Program-made: the position numbers and the translations under genes
Notes under the pieces: generated by a model
Seen by the model: the letters and a program-made list of their open reading frames with translations, nothing else
Databases searched by the model: none
What the model was told of the DNA's origin: nothing
NCBI GenBank assembly: GCA_963978895.1
Contig: OZ022242.1
Location: forward strand, 15,056,070 to 15,120,069
Direction: 5' to 3'
Origin: Erpobdella octoculata
Lineage: Eukaryota; Annelida; Clitellata; Hirudinida; Erpobdellidae
DNA: 64,000 nt
Part shown: in pieces, positions 1 to 12,700 of the stretch
How positions within the stretch are numbered: position 1 is the first letter of the stretch
How the letters are laid out: every line of letters starts with the position of its first letter

Positions 1-980
1 TAAAAAATAAAAACAAAACAAATTTGCCTTTAATGGATATAAAATAATATTTAATAATGGAAACAAAGTGTTATTTTATTCATACATAAAATTTGAATCG
101 CAAAGAAGTAGAAAAATTGTTCAAACTGGAACGGCTCTTCAAAAGTACCATACGATCAAACAAAGTGTCAGTCATTTTGCATCTCTGTAGCAGTAATAAT
201 GGAATGATCCAGCAATACTAAATAATCGTTCAACAGCTGAGCTGCTGGGAAGCGTAGAATTTGATTTTATGAACGCGCTCTGTATAGATGGATAATCCTT
301 TAGTGATTGAACATTCGATGCTTTAGATCCCAGATAATTTTCCAGTTCTTTGCTAGGCAAACTCATACAAATCATCCTCGTCTTCATGTCTACTGAATTC
401 AGTTGCAGCTGTTTCTTGTCGGCAGTTTCCACAAATTTCAGTAGTCTAATCTGCAAGTTGTTGAATATATGTTAGCACTTTCCGTTTGACATCCAATCTT
501 TTGCCTCCCAATAGGAAATTTAACTTGAACTGTGGTAGAAGCACAGACGCAATCAAGTGTTCATCGTTTGTTAAGATAGACTGAAAGCGCTTCTTGATGC
601 CAGAGGTCAAGGCCTCCACAAGAGGAGCTACCAATTTGTCTGTTGATCTTTCAAGTTTTGATCGCAATCCAATTATAGTCTGAATGAGATGACCCAGGTA
701 TGCTGTCCTCTCCCCTTGCCGTACATCGACGGCAATTACTATTGGTTTTATAACTTTGTTTAATGGGCTTTTGCATACCTAGTTTAGTTTTGCTTCAGTC
801 CTAACTAAAAGTAGTTAAATAATCGTAAATAGTTATAACTACTTAACTAGATCATAAAAGTAGTTATAACTACATGGCAACTACCTAAAAACAAAAGTAG
901 TTATAACTACTGCATAACTACTAACAATGTAGTTATAACTACAGTAGTTGCAACTACAGTAGTTAAAGTGCCCATCTCTG
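1..980 (-). mobile_element. hAT transposon, 5' end and transposase remnant
   Basis: The right edge (980) reads, on the minus strand, CAGAGATGGGCACTTTAAC, an hAT-like terminus. It is followed by dense subterminal repeats of the motif TAGTTATAACTA (about 800-965). The same terminus and subterminal repeats recur at 33942-34799, so the two copies are one family. The other terminus is not in the window. The bases after the end (981-988, ttaattcc) would be the target duplication, but the partner copy is not visible. Transposase coding lies at 172-667 on the same strand. This is a decayed copy, probably in an upstream CFAP47 intron. Confidence 0.75.
172..667 (-). pseudogene. hAT transposase, C-terminal part (decayed)
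   Basis: Two overlapping frames (667-446, then 456-172) give a run typical of the hAT C-terminus. First comes a helical stretch with LLPQFKLNFL. Then comes the dimerisation block with YPSIQSAFIKSN, SSSAVERLFSIAG and a final motif. The ERLFSIAG motif is the usual hATC signature. The change of frame near 450 shows a frameshift, and the N-terminal catalytic half is missing, so this is not functional. The N-terminal half of a related transposase is in the copy at 34151-34639. No host role is suggested. Confidence 0.8.
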
Positions 981-1635
981 TTAATTCCCAACCGAAGCTG
1001 GTACTCGCTTATCGACCACTAAAGGAACATGTAAGTTTCTTGCTCAAGGAAATTATTTGCCAAAACCTGGAATATAACCAGGGTACTCCAGATATCCAAG
1101 CCGGTGTCTAAACCAGTAGATGAACACGTCTCTTAAACAAAATAATCAAAAGGAAAGCAAATGCATGCTTGTTTGAATGAGATTTTTTGGTTGTTTATGA
1201 TGGGAAATGAGCTGCCAATGATCAGGTGAAGATTTATTGCTACATAGAATTCAGTAAAGGAGAGTTTGAAAAAAATTTATTTAATGTGACTATACAGTCC
1301 TCGACACAAGGTGGTTTGATCATGCTTCTGCAAGATTGAAAAGACTGTGGTAGACAGTTGAGGAAAACAGTAGTGTCGTCTGCTGTTTGCAGTCAAGACC
1401 AACAGGATTAGTGTTGTTATATCTATGGACTACATTTATTTCTTAGTCATCATTTTCATTGAAGATTTGACAGTGATTATTAGCAGTTTTATAGATTGAA
1501 TATTGTTACAGGAACTGAAGCTTACAATTATCTAGTAAAGTTATTTATTATTCAAATAACATTTAAATTATATTTGTAAAACTTTTATACAATCCAACAT
1601 TGTAGTGGTATATTCAAATATTTATATTTTTTAAG
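981..1635. other. Non-coding stretch, no feature recognised
   Basis: AT-rich sequence between the hAT end and the first recognised CFAP47 exon. A short open stretch near 985-1070 resembles no family I know. I see no RNA gene or promoter. If CFAP47 has upstream exons, this is intron. Confidence 0.4.
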
Positions 1636-4600
1636 ATGGAGAAGCCTAAAGTGAGCCTTGTGAAACCCAAGATAGTGATCGAGAATGTATCTTTTAGAAT
1701 GCTGACAATGGTAAATGCTGTACTGAAGAATGATGGAAAACTACCTGCTTATTTTGAGGTTTGTTCGTTTAATTAATTGAAGTTATTTTTTTTTATTTCA
1801 GTTCAAAAGAAAATTCATCCGAATTTTAATTTGTCCACTGTATTGTTATTCTATTTCTTTTGTGGTTTAGATTGAGTTAAATCTATGTATAGTTGGCTCT
1901 AGCAGCTGTTGAATATTGAATTTATAAATTTGTTTCATAGAACAACAATTATACCACAATAATGTCCCATGCAGTTCATCTTTCTATCTTACATACGTGA
2001 TCCAATTTTACTACTCTAGCTACAAAAATAAAAATGAGCATTTTTTATCACCTGCAACTACTGAAACACCTTTGGGAAGCTGATTTTGTAGAACCCCAAT
2101 ATTATGGTGGCCCCAATATTATGGTGGTTAGCTTTGTAATAAAAACTCATATTAATTGTTCTACTTCTCCATAATAAGTAGAACACCCAAACTCTCCTCT
2201 GGTGATCAACTGTTTCTAGAGGAAAAGTTAATTAATTTTTAGAAAATATTTCTTAAAATAAGGTATGACTATCTCTACCAAGTCATCGATTATTTTTGGA
2301 AAAAAATGTGGCAAGACAGTCGAGCAATAGTCATGTGACTTATCAACCAGTAAGATACCTCACTAATGTTTTTTTGAGGGGGCTACTCACACCATGGTAC
2401 GGGCATTGATTATTTATAATAGGATCAATTAGTTTCATATACAGACAGTTTTAATATTTTATTTTATTTTTCTAGTTGTGTTAGTGTTTCAGCTTTCTTT
2501 TTTTCTGCGAGGAATGATTTTTTCTTAATTAGTATGCATGCCCATTATAAACAATTAAAATCTGAAATTGTAATTGCTCGATGAAACTGAAAAAATTTTT
2601 CAATCATTTTATTTGCATTTATATATCTTTCAAACCAGTTAACCATTATTATATTATTTTTTTCATAAAATGTTCTATTGATTAATAATTATTCTAATGA
2701 TATTCATCTCCATATGTTATTTAAATGTAATTTATTTCCTCTAGGTGTCTGATACCAACCCGATAATGGATCTCTGGCTGGAGCCTCAGAGAGGTGTCAT
2801 ACCACCAAATGGAACCACCCAGATAGAAATTCATTTTTTCCCTCAGTCACTCATCAGTTTTGACATTTCCATCTTCATCACCATCAGGAATGGTAAAGAT
2901 CTTGAGTTGAGATTGATTGCTGCTGTGGAAGAACCTTGCATAACATTTGATACGGTTAGTTTCTGTTTATATCTTATATCTGTTTATTTATTTATTTCAT
3001 GCATTACATTTTTTAAATTAATTTAAAACTTAATTTTTTTAACTGGTACTTTAACTTTCATAATGTTAGTTTTTAAAATTGAACATGTTTTCAGAGATCA
3101 TTTGATTTTGGTGAGATCTACTGCAAAGCTGCTACTGTCATGCCATTTACGATTACTAACAAAGTAATGTTTTAATGTCCACATTTACGATTACAATGAA
3201 AATAATTTTTTAATGTTCACATTTATGATTAAAAACAAAGTAAGGTTTTAATTTTCACATTTATGATTACAAAGAAAATAATGTTTTAATGTCCACATTT
3301 ACAATTACAAAGTATTGTTTTAATGTTCACATTTATGATTACAAGCCAAATAATGTTTTAATGTTCACATTTATGGATGAGTTGGCTGATAAATACAAAA
3401 TGTTAAATTTAGATTTCATGTGATTGGTCTCAAGGCCTCAGCCCATTTCCATAAGTTCAGGTTCTACTAATATCAGTGACTGCACAATGTCTTCAAATGT
3501 TGTTCGTGATCTTGGAGTGTATCTTGACTTTTGCTTGTCAATGACCCACCATATCTCCGCCATTACAAGGACTTGCTACTTCCATCTACGCCGAATCCGT
3601 CAAGTGAAGCCCTGCCTTAACGAGCAGTGCATTCGTATCTTAGTTCAGCTTTTGTCATCTCAAGAGTAGACTACTGCAACTCAGTGCTGGCTGGTCTACC
3701 ATCATCGTCCTTAAAACCCCTTACTTCTGTACTCCATGTGGCCGCTCGGCTTGTCAAAGATATCGGTCCCCGAGACCACATCACCTCAACTTTAAGTCAA
3801 CTTCACTGGCTACTTATCCCTGCTAGAATAAATTTTAAAATATGCCCAGTGGTGTAGTGGAGTACGGTCCCATATTCCATATAGGCACAGCTTTTTGTCC
3901 AATGTTCCATATAGGCACAGCTTTTTTTGTCTATTGTTCCGTATAGGCACAGCTTTTTCTACTTTATTTTCCGTATGGGCAGAAGCTGGCACTTTTTTTT
4001 ATATTTGGGAGGGGCGTCCTGTGTATTAACACACAATAAACCCAGGCTACTTGCTCCGTAGGCGGACCGGTTCATAACTATTATTCTATACTCTATAGCA
4101 TTAGAGAATTTAAACACATGGGGGGTCGTGGAGTATCGAACAAATTGTCGGATAATGGTGTTACGTTGGAAGGAGCTACTGATAAGGCAAGAGAAAAGAG
4201 AGATGCTGAAAAGTTAAAGAACAAGCAGAATAAGCTGCCAACATATAAAATGAGTGTGTGTGTGTGAGAGAAAGAGAAAGAAAGAAAGAAAGAGAGGAAG
4301 GGAAAGAGATTTTAAAGAATTTGGAAGGCCGAGATAATACGTGGAGAAAAAAAGAGATGCTGCTCACACGAAGGGAGAAAGAGAGAGGCTAGCAGGTGAG
4401 ACTAACCTCGTGAAACTTAAATGAGCTTGCATGGACGTTCTAGCACGCATTAACAAAAGTTTTATTGGTGTGTAATTTTTCGACATTTATATCAACCTGG
4501 GTTTGCTCTATGACTCATTAAAGGAGCTGTCAAAACTGTCGCTCGAGTTGCAGTCATTCAGTGTCACCATTCCTCGAGCCCATTATTTTATCAATAGAAC

Positions 4601-6674
4601 GATTTGCGTGTTCGAATCTTTCAAAGATGATCCTGTTGAAATGCAAACGATGGCGATGCAAACAGCAGAACAGAAAGTGTTTCAAAATGCTCCCCTGGCA
4701 TCCAATGACCGATTGAGATCCATCAACTCAAAGCAGTTCATTTGATACTTTGTAGACAACATGCGCCAGCGACTTTGCAGTTTCACTAATGTTGGAGCAG
4801 AAGAAGTTATTACAGCCATTGCAATCCTCAATACCGACAACTGGCCACAAAATGTCTCAAATTGATATGGTGAAATGGAGATTTGCATGCTCTCAAAACG
4901 CTTTGGTTTGGAAGAGTCGCAATGCATGAATGGGATGCTCGACTATCTTTAGGTTTCCACAAAGATTCCGAATGATGTTGTGCCTCAAAAGTGTATCAAC
5001 ACCTTACCTTCCAGCACTACTGAGTGCAAACACAGTTTCAATATCCTCACTGACACTTGATCTTTTCTTCTAATTCGCACTGTCTCTAGTTTAATAACAA
5101 TTCATTTAAATGGATTACCGCTCAACCTCTGAAATCCGATGCCTTACGTTGAATCCAACTCGCCTTGTTTTTGCAAGCCAGTCCCAAGCCTGGAGAAAAG
5201 AGGAGGGAAAAGTTAAAAGGATCAAATTATGATCCACGACTGAAAGTGCTTAGGTGCTTCTGACACAGCCGTTTCAGTCTTAAAACACTTGGTGTAAAGG
5301 ACTATAAACTATTATAAAAAAAAAAAAAATGCCGAATCCTGGCTGCTGGAGCATTGCTCTGCTGCTTGCACTAAAACCAGACCTTTTAACTCAAATGGTA
5401 AATACGAAGCAAAATGAAGAGAATCTTTATGGAAATTATTGTGAACAGTATGCTGAACCCAATATAGGAGAGGGCCAGTGCGATATTTCACATAAAACCG
5501 TCATTTTGTAAAAGTTGTACCAACATTTTTAAAACAATTTTTTTTGCCAGTTTATAAAATTGACTTGACATTATTACCAAATGACCCAATTTTAGCGTAT
5601 GAGCACAGCTTTTTTTACGACTACATTACTGAATATGCCTCTTTATGTTTAATATATTCTCCGGATCTTCTGCCTCCTATTTGTCGTCTCTCATTTTGCC
5701 ATGCCCGTCGCTCCCTGCAAGGCGGCGTTTGTGTTCTACCAGCAAGGATGATTTCATCTCTATCCGGTTTCGTTTCCAATCAATTTGGAAACAGAGCTTT
5801 TGCCATCTCTGGCCCGACTAACTGGAACAGCTTGCCTGTACATATTCGCCATTCTAAAGACTCTACTCAATTTAAAATTAGATTAAAAACACAACTTTTT
5901 AGTAAGTTCTTTGATTAGGAGATATAGCTTTTGCGAATGACTTGTTTTTTATAATGGCGCGATATAAATTTTATTTTATATTGTATTGTTAGTTATGTTT
6001 TCATAAGTTAATTTCTTTTGGACAACTAAATGGTGACCCAACTATATAAATTTCAGATACTTTCTCAGAAGTAATCATATTCTCTTAAATTACAATTTAC
6101 TGAAATTGAAAATTGAAATGTATTTATATAGTTTATTCCAAAAATATGAGGCTATGAAAATAATGTATTATTATATAGCTTTATTAAAGAAATATGATGC
6201 AATGAAAATAATTAATTAAGAATCAAACAAAACAGGGCAAGTCTAGAGCCAGAGTTATGTTTGTTTTGAATGACAAACTCGACTTTACTTTAACTTCAAA
6301 ACTTCACCTAGGAGATGGTCTGATTTTTTACTTTTTATATTAATATAGTTATTGAATTAATTTTTTATTGCATATAATGATTATAGTCGATTGACTGATT
6401 TTGTTATTAAAAAATTATTTGTTTGAATTAAGTATTAAATTTGTATGATAATAATTTATTGTTTAATTTATTAATTTTTTTAAAATGCATACAGAAGAAA
6501 GAATTTCTAATTTGGGAAGTCTGGGCATGTATTTAATTACATTGAGAGGAGGAGAAACGATTCAATGCTTTTTAAACTGCACACCGTCACAGGTTATTTA
6601 AAGAAAAAGAACATTCAATGATTGTTATCTTTATGCTTGTCATCATAGTGACTGTGATTATGGTGATTATGCTT

Positions 6675-6720
<46 letters not shown>

Positions 6721-6727
6721 CGATGAC

Positions 6728-6759
<32 letters not shown>

Positions 6760-9700
6760 TGATGATGATGATGATGAATATTAATTAGTAATGAGAATAG
6801 AAATGATGAAACTAGACTTATTATAAAATATTGATAAAATATGATGACGACGACGACGACGACGATGATGATGATGATGATGATGAATATTAATTAGTAA
6901 TGAGAATAGAAATGATGAAAGTAGACTATTATAAAATATTAATAATGATGTAAATTATGGTGATCATACTCCTGTCCTGTTTTAGTGATATTATAGTTTT
7001 AAATGAGATTGTTTCTAAATAATTTCTATTAAATTTCTTTTATCATTCCTAACAGATAACGGTGTACAACTTTGCAATTGATGTCTTCGTTAATCACTCA
7101 TTTCAATCGGGTAGAAAAGGAAAACAGTCATTAGGTACTACACTTAAGACAGCACTGTCCAGGTATCAGGTTGATCGAGGATCTGTTTTTGACAAGGTGA
7201 AACAGATCAAATTAAAGGTACGAGCCATCATTATGGCAACACCTGTATTGGTGAATCATGGAGAAATTAAGTGGAAAATTGTTGCCAATTCAGTTCAGAC
7301 CATTGATAACATTTCTCAAGAAAAGGTGGTTTTTTTAATTTTTTTCAACGATAAGCTCTGATAGAATATTTTCTTATAAAGTTCAAATTTCAAGTGGTTC
7401 ATAATACATGTTTAACAATTTAAATTTGAATTATATTAAAGGTTTCCATGTAGTAAGTTTCCTTCAATCAAATTGCAGATATTAACAATTGAAAATGTTG
7501 ATGAAGAAATCCATGAATGGTCCATTGACTTTGATGAGCCTGATTTCCATGTAGGGGCATTTCAATTTGTTCCTCCAGACTTTCAGAGTAGCAATATGAG
7601 TGAGGAAACAACCAAACAGAATTACAACATTAGTGGTGAAAAAAATGACTTGAACAATCCTACTGTTTACAACAACTTCTCGAGCAGTTATAGTAATAAG
7701 ACAGATGATTTCAACAATGCTAACAGCAGGATAGATAGCAGCAACAGAACAGCCAGCCATGAAAACACTGGGAACTTAGACAATGCTGACAGCAGCACAC
7801 ACAACTACAGTAATATCAGCAACAACAACACTGACAAATACAGCAATATTAGCAACAACAACAACCCGGACAACTACAGCAATATCAGCAACAACAACAC
7901 TAACAACTACAGCAATATCAGCAACAACACTGCAGAGACTAGTGAAGGGAGCAAAACTCCAATGTCTCAGCGTCAAGGAGCGAAATATCTATCGACATAT
8001 CTCACATCTGAAAAGTATCGAATCTCGGGAAGGCTTCATCCAAATTACAAAATTAACTTGAAGTTTCTTTTTTATCCAGGTAGTTTTTTATTTGTTTTTG
8101 TAATAAAATATAGACATTTTGTTTTTACATGATGATTTGTAAAAATATGATTTGGGGATATTGTAGATTTTTTGTATCTCTAGGATCATTGAATATATTG
8201 TTGGGCTCATTTAAGATTTGTTTTAGAGATGCACTATTTTCAATTTGTTTACTTTTTTAAATGACTTTTTATAATTATAAAATTTTATCATTATTTCTAT
8301 TTTATTTTATGTTATTCATTTATTTGATTTTATGTTCTAAATTTCACCATTGCATGTTTTAGACCTTACAAACAAGAGGAAAACTTACAAAGCTTTAATG
8401 ACGATGAAGTTGAACAAGAGACCATACAGAACCATCCCTATTGAAGGATTTGTTGCCCTCCCTATCATCACTTTCTCTCCTTCATTCATTCTCTTCCCAT
8501 CAGCTCCTCTTGGGTTCCGTTCAAGTGTGGATATTGATATAACGATGTGCAATTATTCTACGTAAATAGTTTTTTTACTATTTTTTATGATTCATTATAA
8601 ACAAATCAAAATCTAAAACATTGAAAAGGTTAAAATTCAGTTAGTTATCTGTAATTCTGCTTGTAAACAACATTTCTTGGCTTGATGTTGGTTTTTTTTA
8701 AAGTTACATCTATCTAAAGATCAACAAAAGATTTGTATAATGAATAATTTTTTATATTTTTCTCCATAAATTCAACAATAATTTTCAGTCCATCGACGCT
8801 CTCGGTTGGAAAATGTCAAGTAAAAACGAAAGAAGGTTGGACTGCTTTTCCTGTTGAAGTCATTTTTCAAGACTCTGGAAGTAAGTTAGTTTTATATTTT
8901 GTTTCAGGTTATTTAAAAAATTATTATTATACATATTATATTCAAAAATATAAACCTTATAATAGCAATTATATTTAATGGTTTTTCTAAAGTACAGATA
9001 TGTTATTTCATTTATATATTAACTGTATGGATATATTATATTATATTTATATTTAATACATATTATATTTAATAAAATTTCAATATTGTACATATTTTAT
9101 TAAGCAATCAGTTTTTTAGTTTTTTCTGTTAGGTTTGTCTCAAAAATAAAAGCAAATATTAAAATTAGATAGTTTATTATATAACTGTGGCTCATGCTGT
9201 GCTGTTACTGTTTAGCCTCATCTATATGATAAAGTTAAAGTCAAGCTAGCAACAAAGTGCCAGAATTAAAACGTAAACATTGAAGTGCTTCAATGATGCT
9301 ACCAAGAAAATTAGTGTTGAAAAGAAAGAGACACTACATTTTGTGTTAATAACGATTTTTTTAGAACTGCACACATTGCAGAAGGAGGTCAACAGTATAA
9401 AGATGACAATGAAGCCGAGATGTCCTTGCTGTGTTCTGAGCTGGTGAAAGGTGTTAAAAACAAGTGCTTATCAAAGTTGACCTAACTCCATTGTGTTGCG
9501 ACTGTTCTCTGTCTGTCATATTTACATCTAGTCTGCTGTTGAGAGATGGTGAAATTGCTCATATTTGTCAAGACCTCTATGTTGTCATAGCAGCAATTGA
9601 TACATCAATTGAATCGATGAACAGACTGATCCACCAGCAAAAAAGACCTACAATTGTTTTACCTGATTCACATTCCGAGGAATCAGAAGATGCTGAAGAA

Positions 9701-12700
9701 TTTGATGACAACAGAGATGTCGATACTGGTGATAAAATTAGGCAAGTAGTTAAACCTAACAATTAGCAGTTATAAACTGAGCAAATTGCAATTGTACAAA
9801 AATGCTGTCTGAAAGCAATAAACTTCCATGACTGGCAGAGGTCACTTGCAGTTTATTTCAACAACTTAAACAAAAACAAGCAAGTTCTCAGTGCTGCAAG
9901 TTACATTCTGACTGACATGCTTATCAGCTTAGATCTCAATAAGGTAGATAAACTGTTGTTGGTCAGATTTCAATATAAACAAACACAACTGCGAGTGCCT
10001 ATGTGAAAGAAATTGAGTATAGCCGATTGACATTTTGAGCTTTAAATCAGTATTTTACTCAATAATGAGATATTGAAATTAGAGAACTTTTACTGTATTT
10101 GAATCCATGTTTTGTGTAAAAAAACAACTTCTAATTCTTAACTTTTGAATAAAGTCATGATATTTTGAAATAAATTAAAACAGAAATTGTTAATTAATAT
10201 TTTGTTAGGATTCTCCACAGTAGCAGTCAACACCAAACGACCGTTGGTAGCCTCTGTCACTGTGTCTTCCGACGAGCCACTTTCTTTGTGTGGTTATCTA
10301 ACTTTCTGCGATCGATTTGGAAATGAGTGAGACTTCATGTTCAAATAAATTAAATTTAAACAAATCGTATGACACATTGAAATAAATATCAATATTATTG
10401 TTGATTTAAGTTTTTAATTAAATTTTATATTTAGATTGAATTAATCTACTTATATCTTAATTATAAAAATTTCATTTTAATGTTCAAATTAATACATAAT
10501 GTTTTTTTAAATAATATTTCCATGTCATTCATTAAAAAATGAACATCCACTCGTCTGTAAAAAAAATTAACAAATTAATTTGTATTAGCTTTTTCCGATA
10601 TTACGAATAGTGTGCCATCAAAAGTTTAAACTTAAGTTATTAATAATATAAATTGTATGACATTTCATCAAGATTTGGCTTGGACATTTATGGAAGATTT
10701 GACAACTGTTTATTCTCAAACTACAGCTTTCTCAATGCAAATAGCCACAGAATACTTTACAAAAAAAAGGTTCTACAAAAATCTTGCTGATTTCAATTTT
10801 TATATATTATAAATTATCTATTAAGTAATTTCTTATTTAAATTACAAAATTTATGAAGTGATCTGTTCATGTTCATCGCGATGGTGATTATTGTTATTGT
10901 TGACGCAATGATCGATGATGCTCATTGTGTTTTAATTAATATAAAAGAAAAAAGCATCAAAGTTACAATAATTTTATAAAAATTATTTTGGTTAGCTCAC
11001 AACAAAAAATCAGTTAAAAGCAAAAAAAATTAGAAAATAGCACATTTATTATTTAAACAATAATTAATTTGTTTGCATAAAATTAAACAGCAAAGCAAAG
11101 TGGACATAATCAGTAACGATCCATTGCTGCAGACAGAATTAAAGAAAGAGTATACGTTGACTTTCATGAATGCAGTTAGTAGTTTCTATACACCACAAAT
11201 AGTACACAACATCGGAACATTTTCTCCCAATATTTTGGATGTTTCAAAGTTTAATAGAAACAGTTCTGAGAGTGAGGCTCAAACAGATGACAGCAACATT
11301 TACAGTGGTCACAGTGGTGAAAGTGTAAGCAACTTACCTGTAAGTGAGTACAATGATATCGAACAAGATGAGAGTCCCGAAAAAGGTGAAACAGGCTTGA
11401 AATACACTGGCAATGCAATTCACATGGACAACTACAGTAGTATCAGTAACAACAACAACATTGAAGAAATGAACAATAACAACAACGAAGCAAGCAGCAA
11501 CTGGGAAGAAATTGATGGAAATTCATTGTTGGAAGAAATTGATGAAAATTCATTGTTGGAAGAAATGGAGGAAAATTTATTTTTTGAAGAAGAGGATTTA
11601 AATGATGAAGAAAGAAAACAAATTGAAAAGTGCTTTGGTCTTGATTATTGGAAGAATGTAGAATTTTTAGAACTTTTTGATATTGAAGTGGTAGAAACAA
11701 TTTTTGGATCTCAAGGTGACTCATCTAATAAAGAAAATACAATGAAGAATAAGACAAAAGTGAGATATTATGAAGACATCTCTTTAAAGAAAATTCCATC
11801 TTTTAACTCGAAGATGCAGGTAAGCTCTCAGTTATCAGATCAAAAATTAGCTAATGTGAAAAATGTCCATGGAAATAACAGCACAGGCTCTCGCAATAAC
11901 ATTGGTAATAGTAGATGCAGCAGTAACGCCAGTAACATCAACAACAACTACAATAACAACAGCAGCAGAAAAAGTTACAGCAGCAACAAAATGGATTTTA
12001 GAGCTTTTCCAAAAAGCAGCTATCATACATACATTGGTGCCATCAGGAGTGCCAGCAATTCAAAAATCAATAAGAAAACAGGCAAGATAGACATGTTGAA
12101 ATTGTCAAAAAGAACTAAAAAAAATAAAAACATAGAGTTAAGAAGAACAGGTAGTAACTCAAGTTTGGTCAATCAGTTTTCAAAGGAAGATGAACGAATG
12201 GTCAAGTGTATGGAAAGATGGATAGGACTCCACGGTTGGCCTGATACTGTTTATCCTGTATCACTGCCCACTTCACTCAGAAAGTCAGTTTTTTTCTTAT
12301 TATTATTCAACTACAGATGTGTTTATTTATTAGACAGTTGTTATTTATTTTTCATCAAATGTTAACATTGACACTCTATAGTCAAGCTTTTTATTTATTT
12401 GTAAGCTCTAGGGATTAAAAATCCTGGCCTTTTTTGAATTACGGGATTGAAAATTTGTCAATCCTGAGATTTCGTGATTGAGATTGGGTTCTGTGATCGA
12501 GACACATGCACAGTTTGATATAGACACTTTGTAATCATTTAGTTTAGTGAAATAACTTTTTATTAAATAAGTTTTGAAAGAGTTTAAATTCTGGTCTGAT
12601 TTTTATAAAAAAAAAATTTAACTTTGCGGAAAAGGTATTTTGCGTGTTGATCTCATTGATACTTCGGGTAAAATGTCCAAAAGATTTACACAATGACCCA

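Larger units (their letters stand above)
3846..5545. mobile_element. Composite insertion within the LINE, with hAT-like coding debris
   Basis: Starts with CAGTGGTGTAGTGGAGTACG, an hAT-MITE-like end. Next is a short tandem array of a ~30-bp unit containing ccatataggcacagcttttt (3870-3990), then a purine-rich stretch with gaaagaaagaaaga (4265-4310). It also holds hAT-type coding at 4503-4745 and a block (5165-5325) repeated at 45255-45425. I could not define a convincing right terminus or target duplication. Confidence 0.5.
3424..5975 (+). mobile_element. 5'-truncated CR1/L2-like LINE, reverse transcriptase C-terminus, split by an insertion
   Basis: Two blocks in one orientation, 3424-3845 and about 5546-5920, give the C-terminal part of a LINE reverse transcriptase. 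The first has CYFHLRRIRQVKPCLNEQ, then SRVDYCNSVLAGLP and LSQLHWL. The second has GNRAFAISGPTNWNSLP. The first block changes frame near 3640. The 3846-5545 insertion separates the blocks at ..INFKI / VYKIDLT... The copy lies in CFAP47 intron 3 and is dead. Confidence 0.8.

Noticed and set aside
1636..1638. ATG at 1636 as the true CFAP47 start
   Set aside because: Good context, but preceded by a usable splice acceptor, and the protein is short at the N-terminus compared with the family; left as uncertain.
7776..7976. Reverse-strand hydrophobic frame (VVVADIAVVV repeats)
   Set aside because: Antisense shadow of the Asn/Ser repeat in CFAP47 exon 7.
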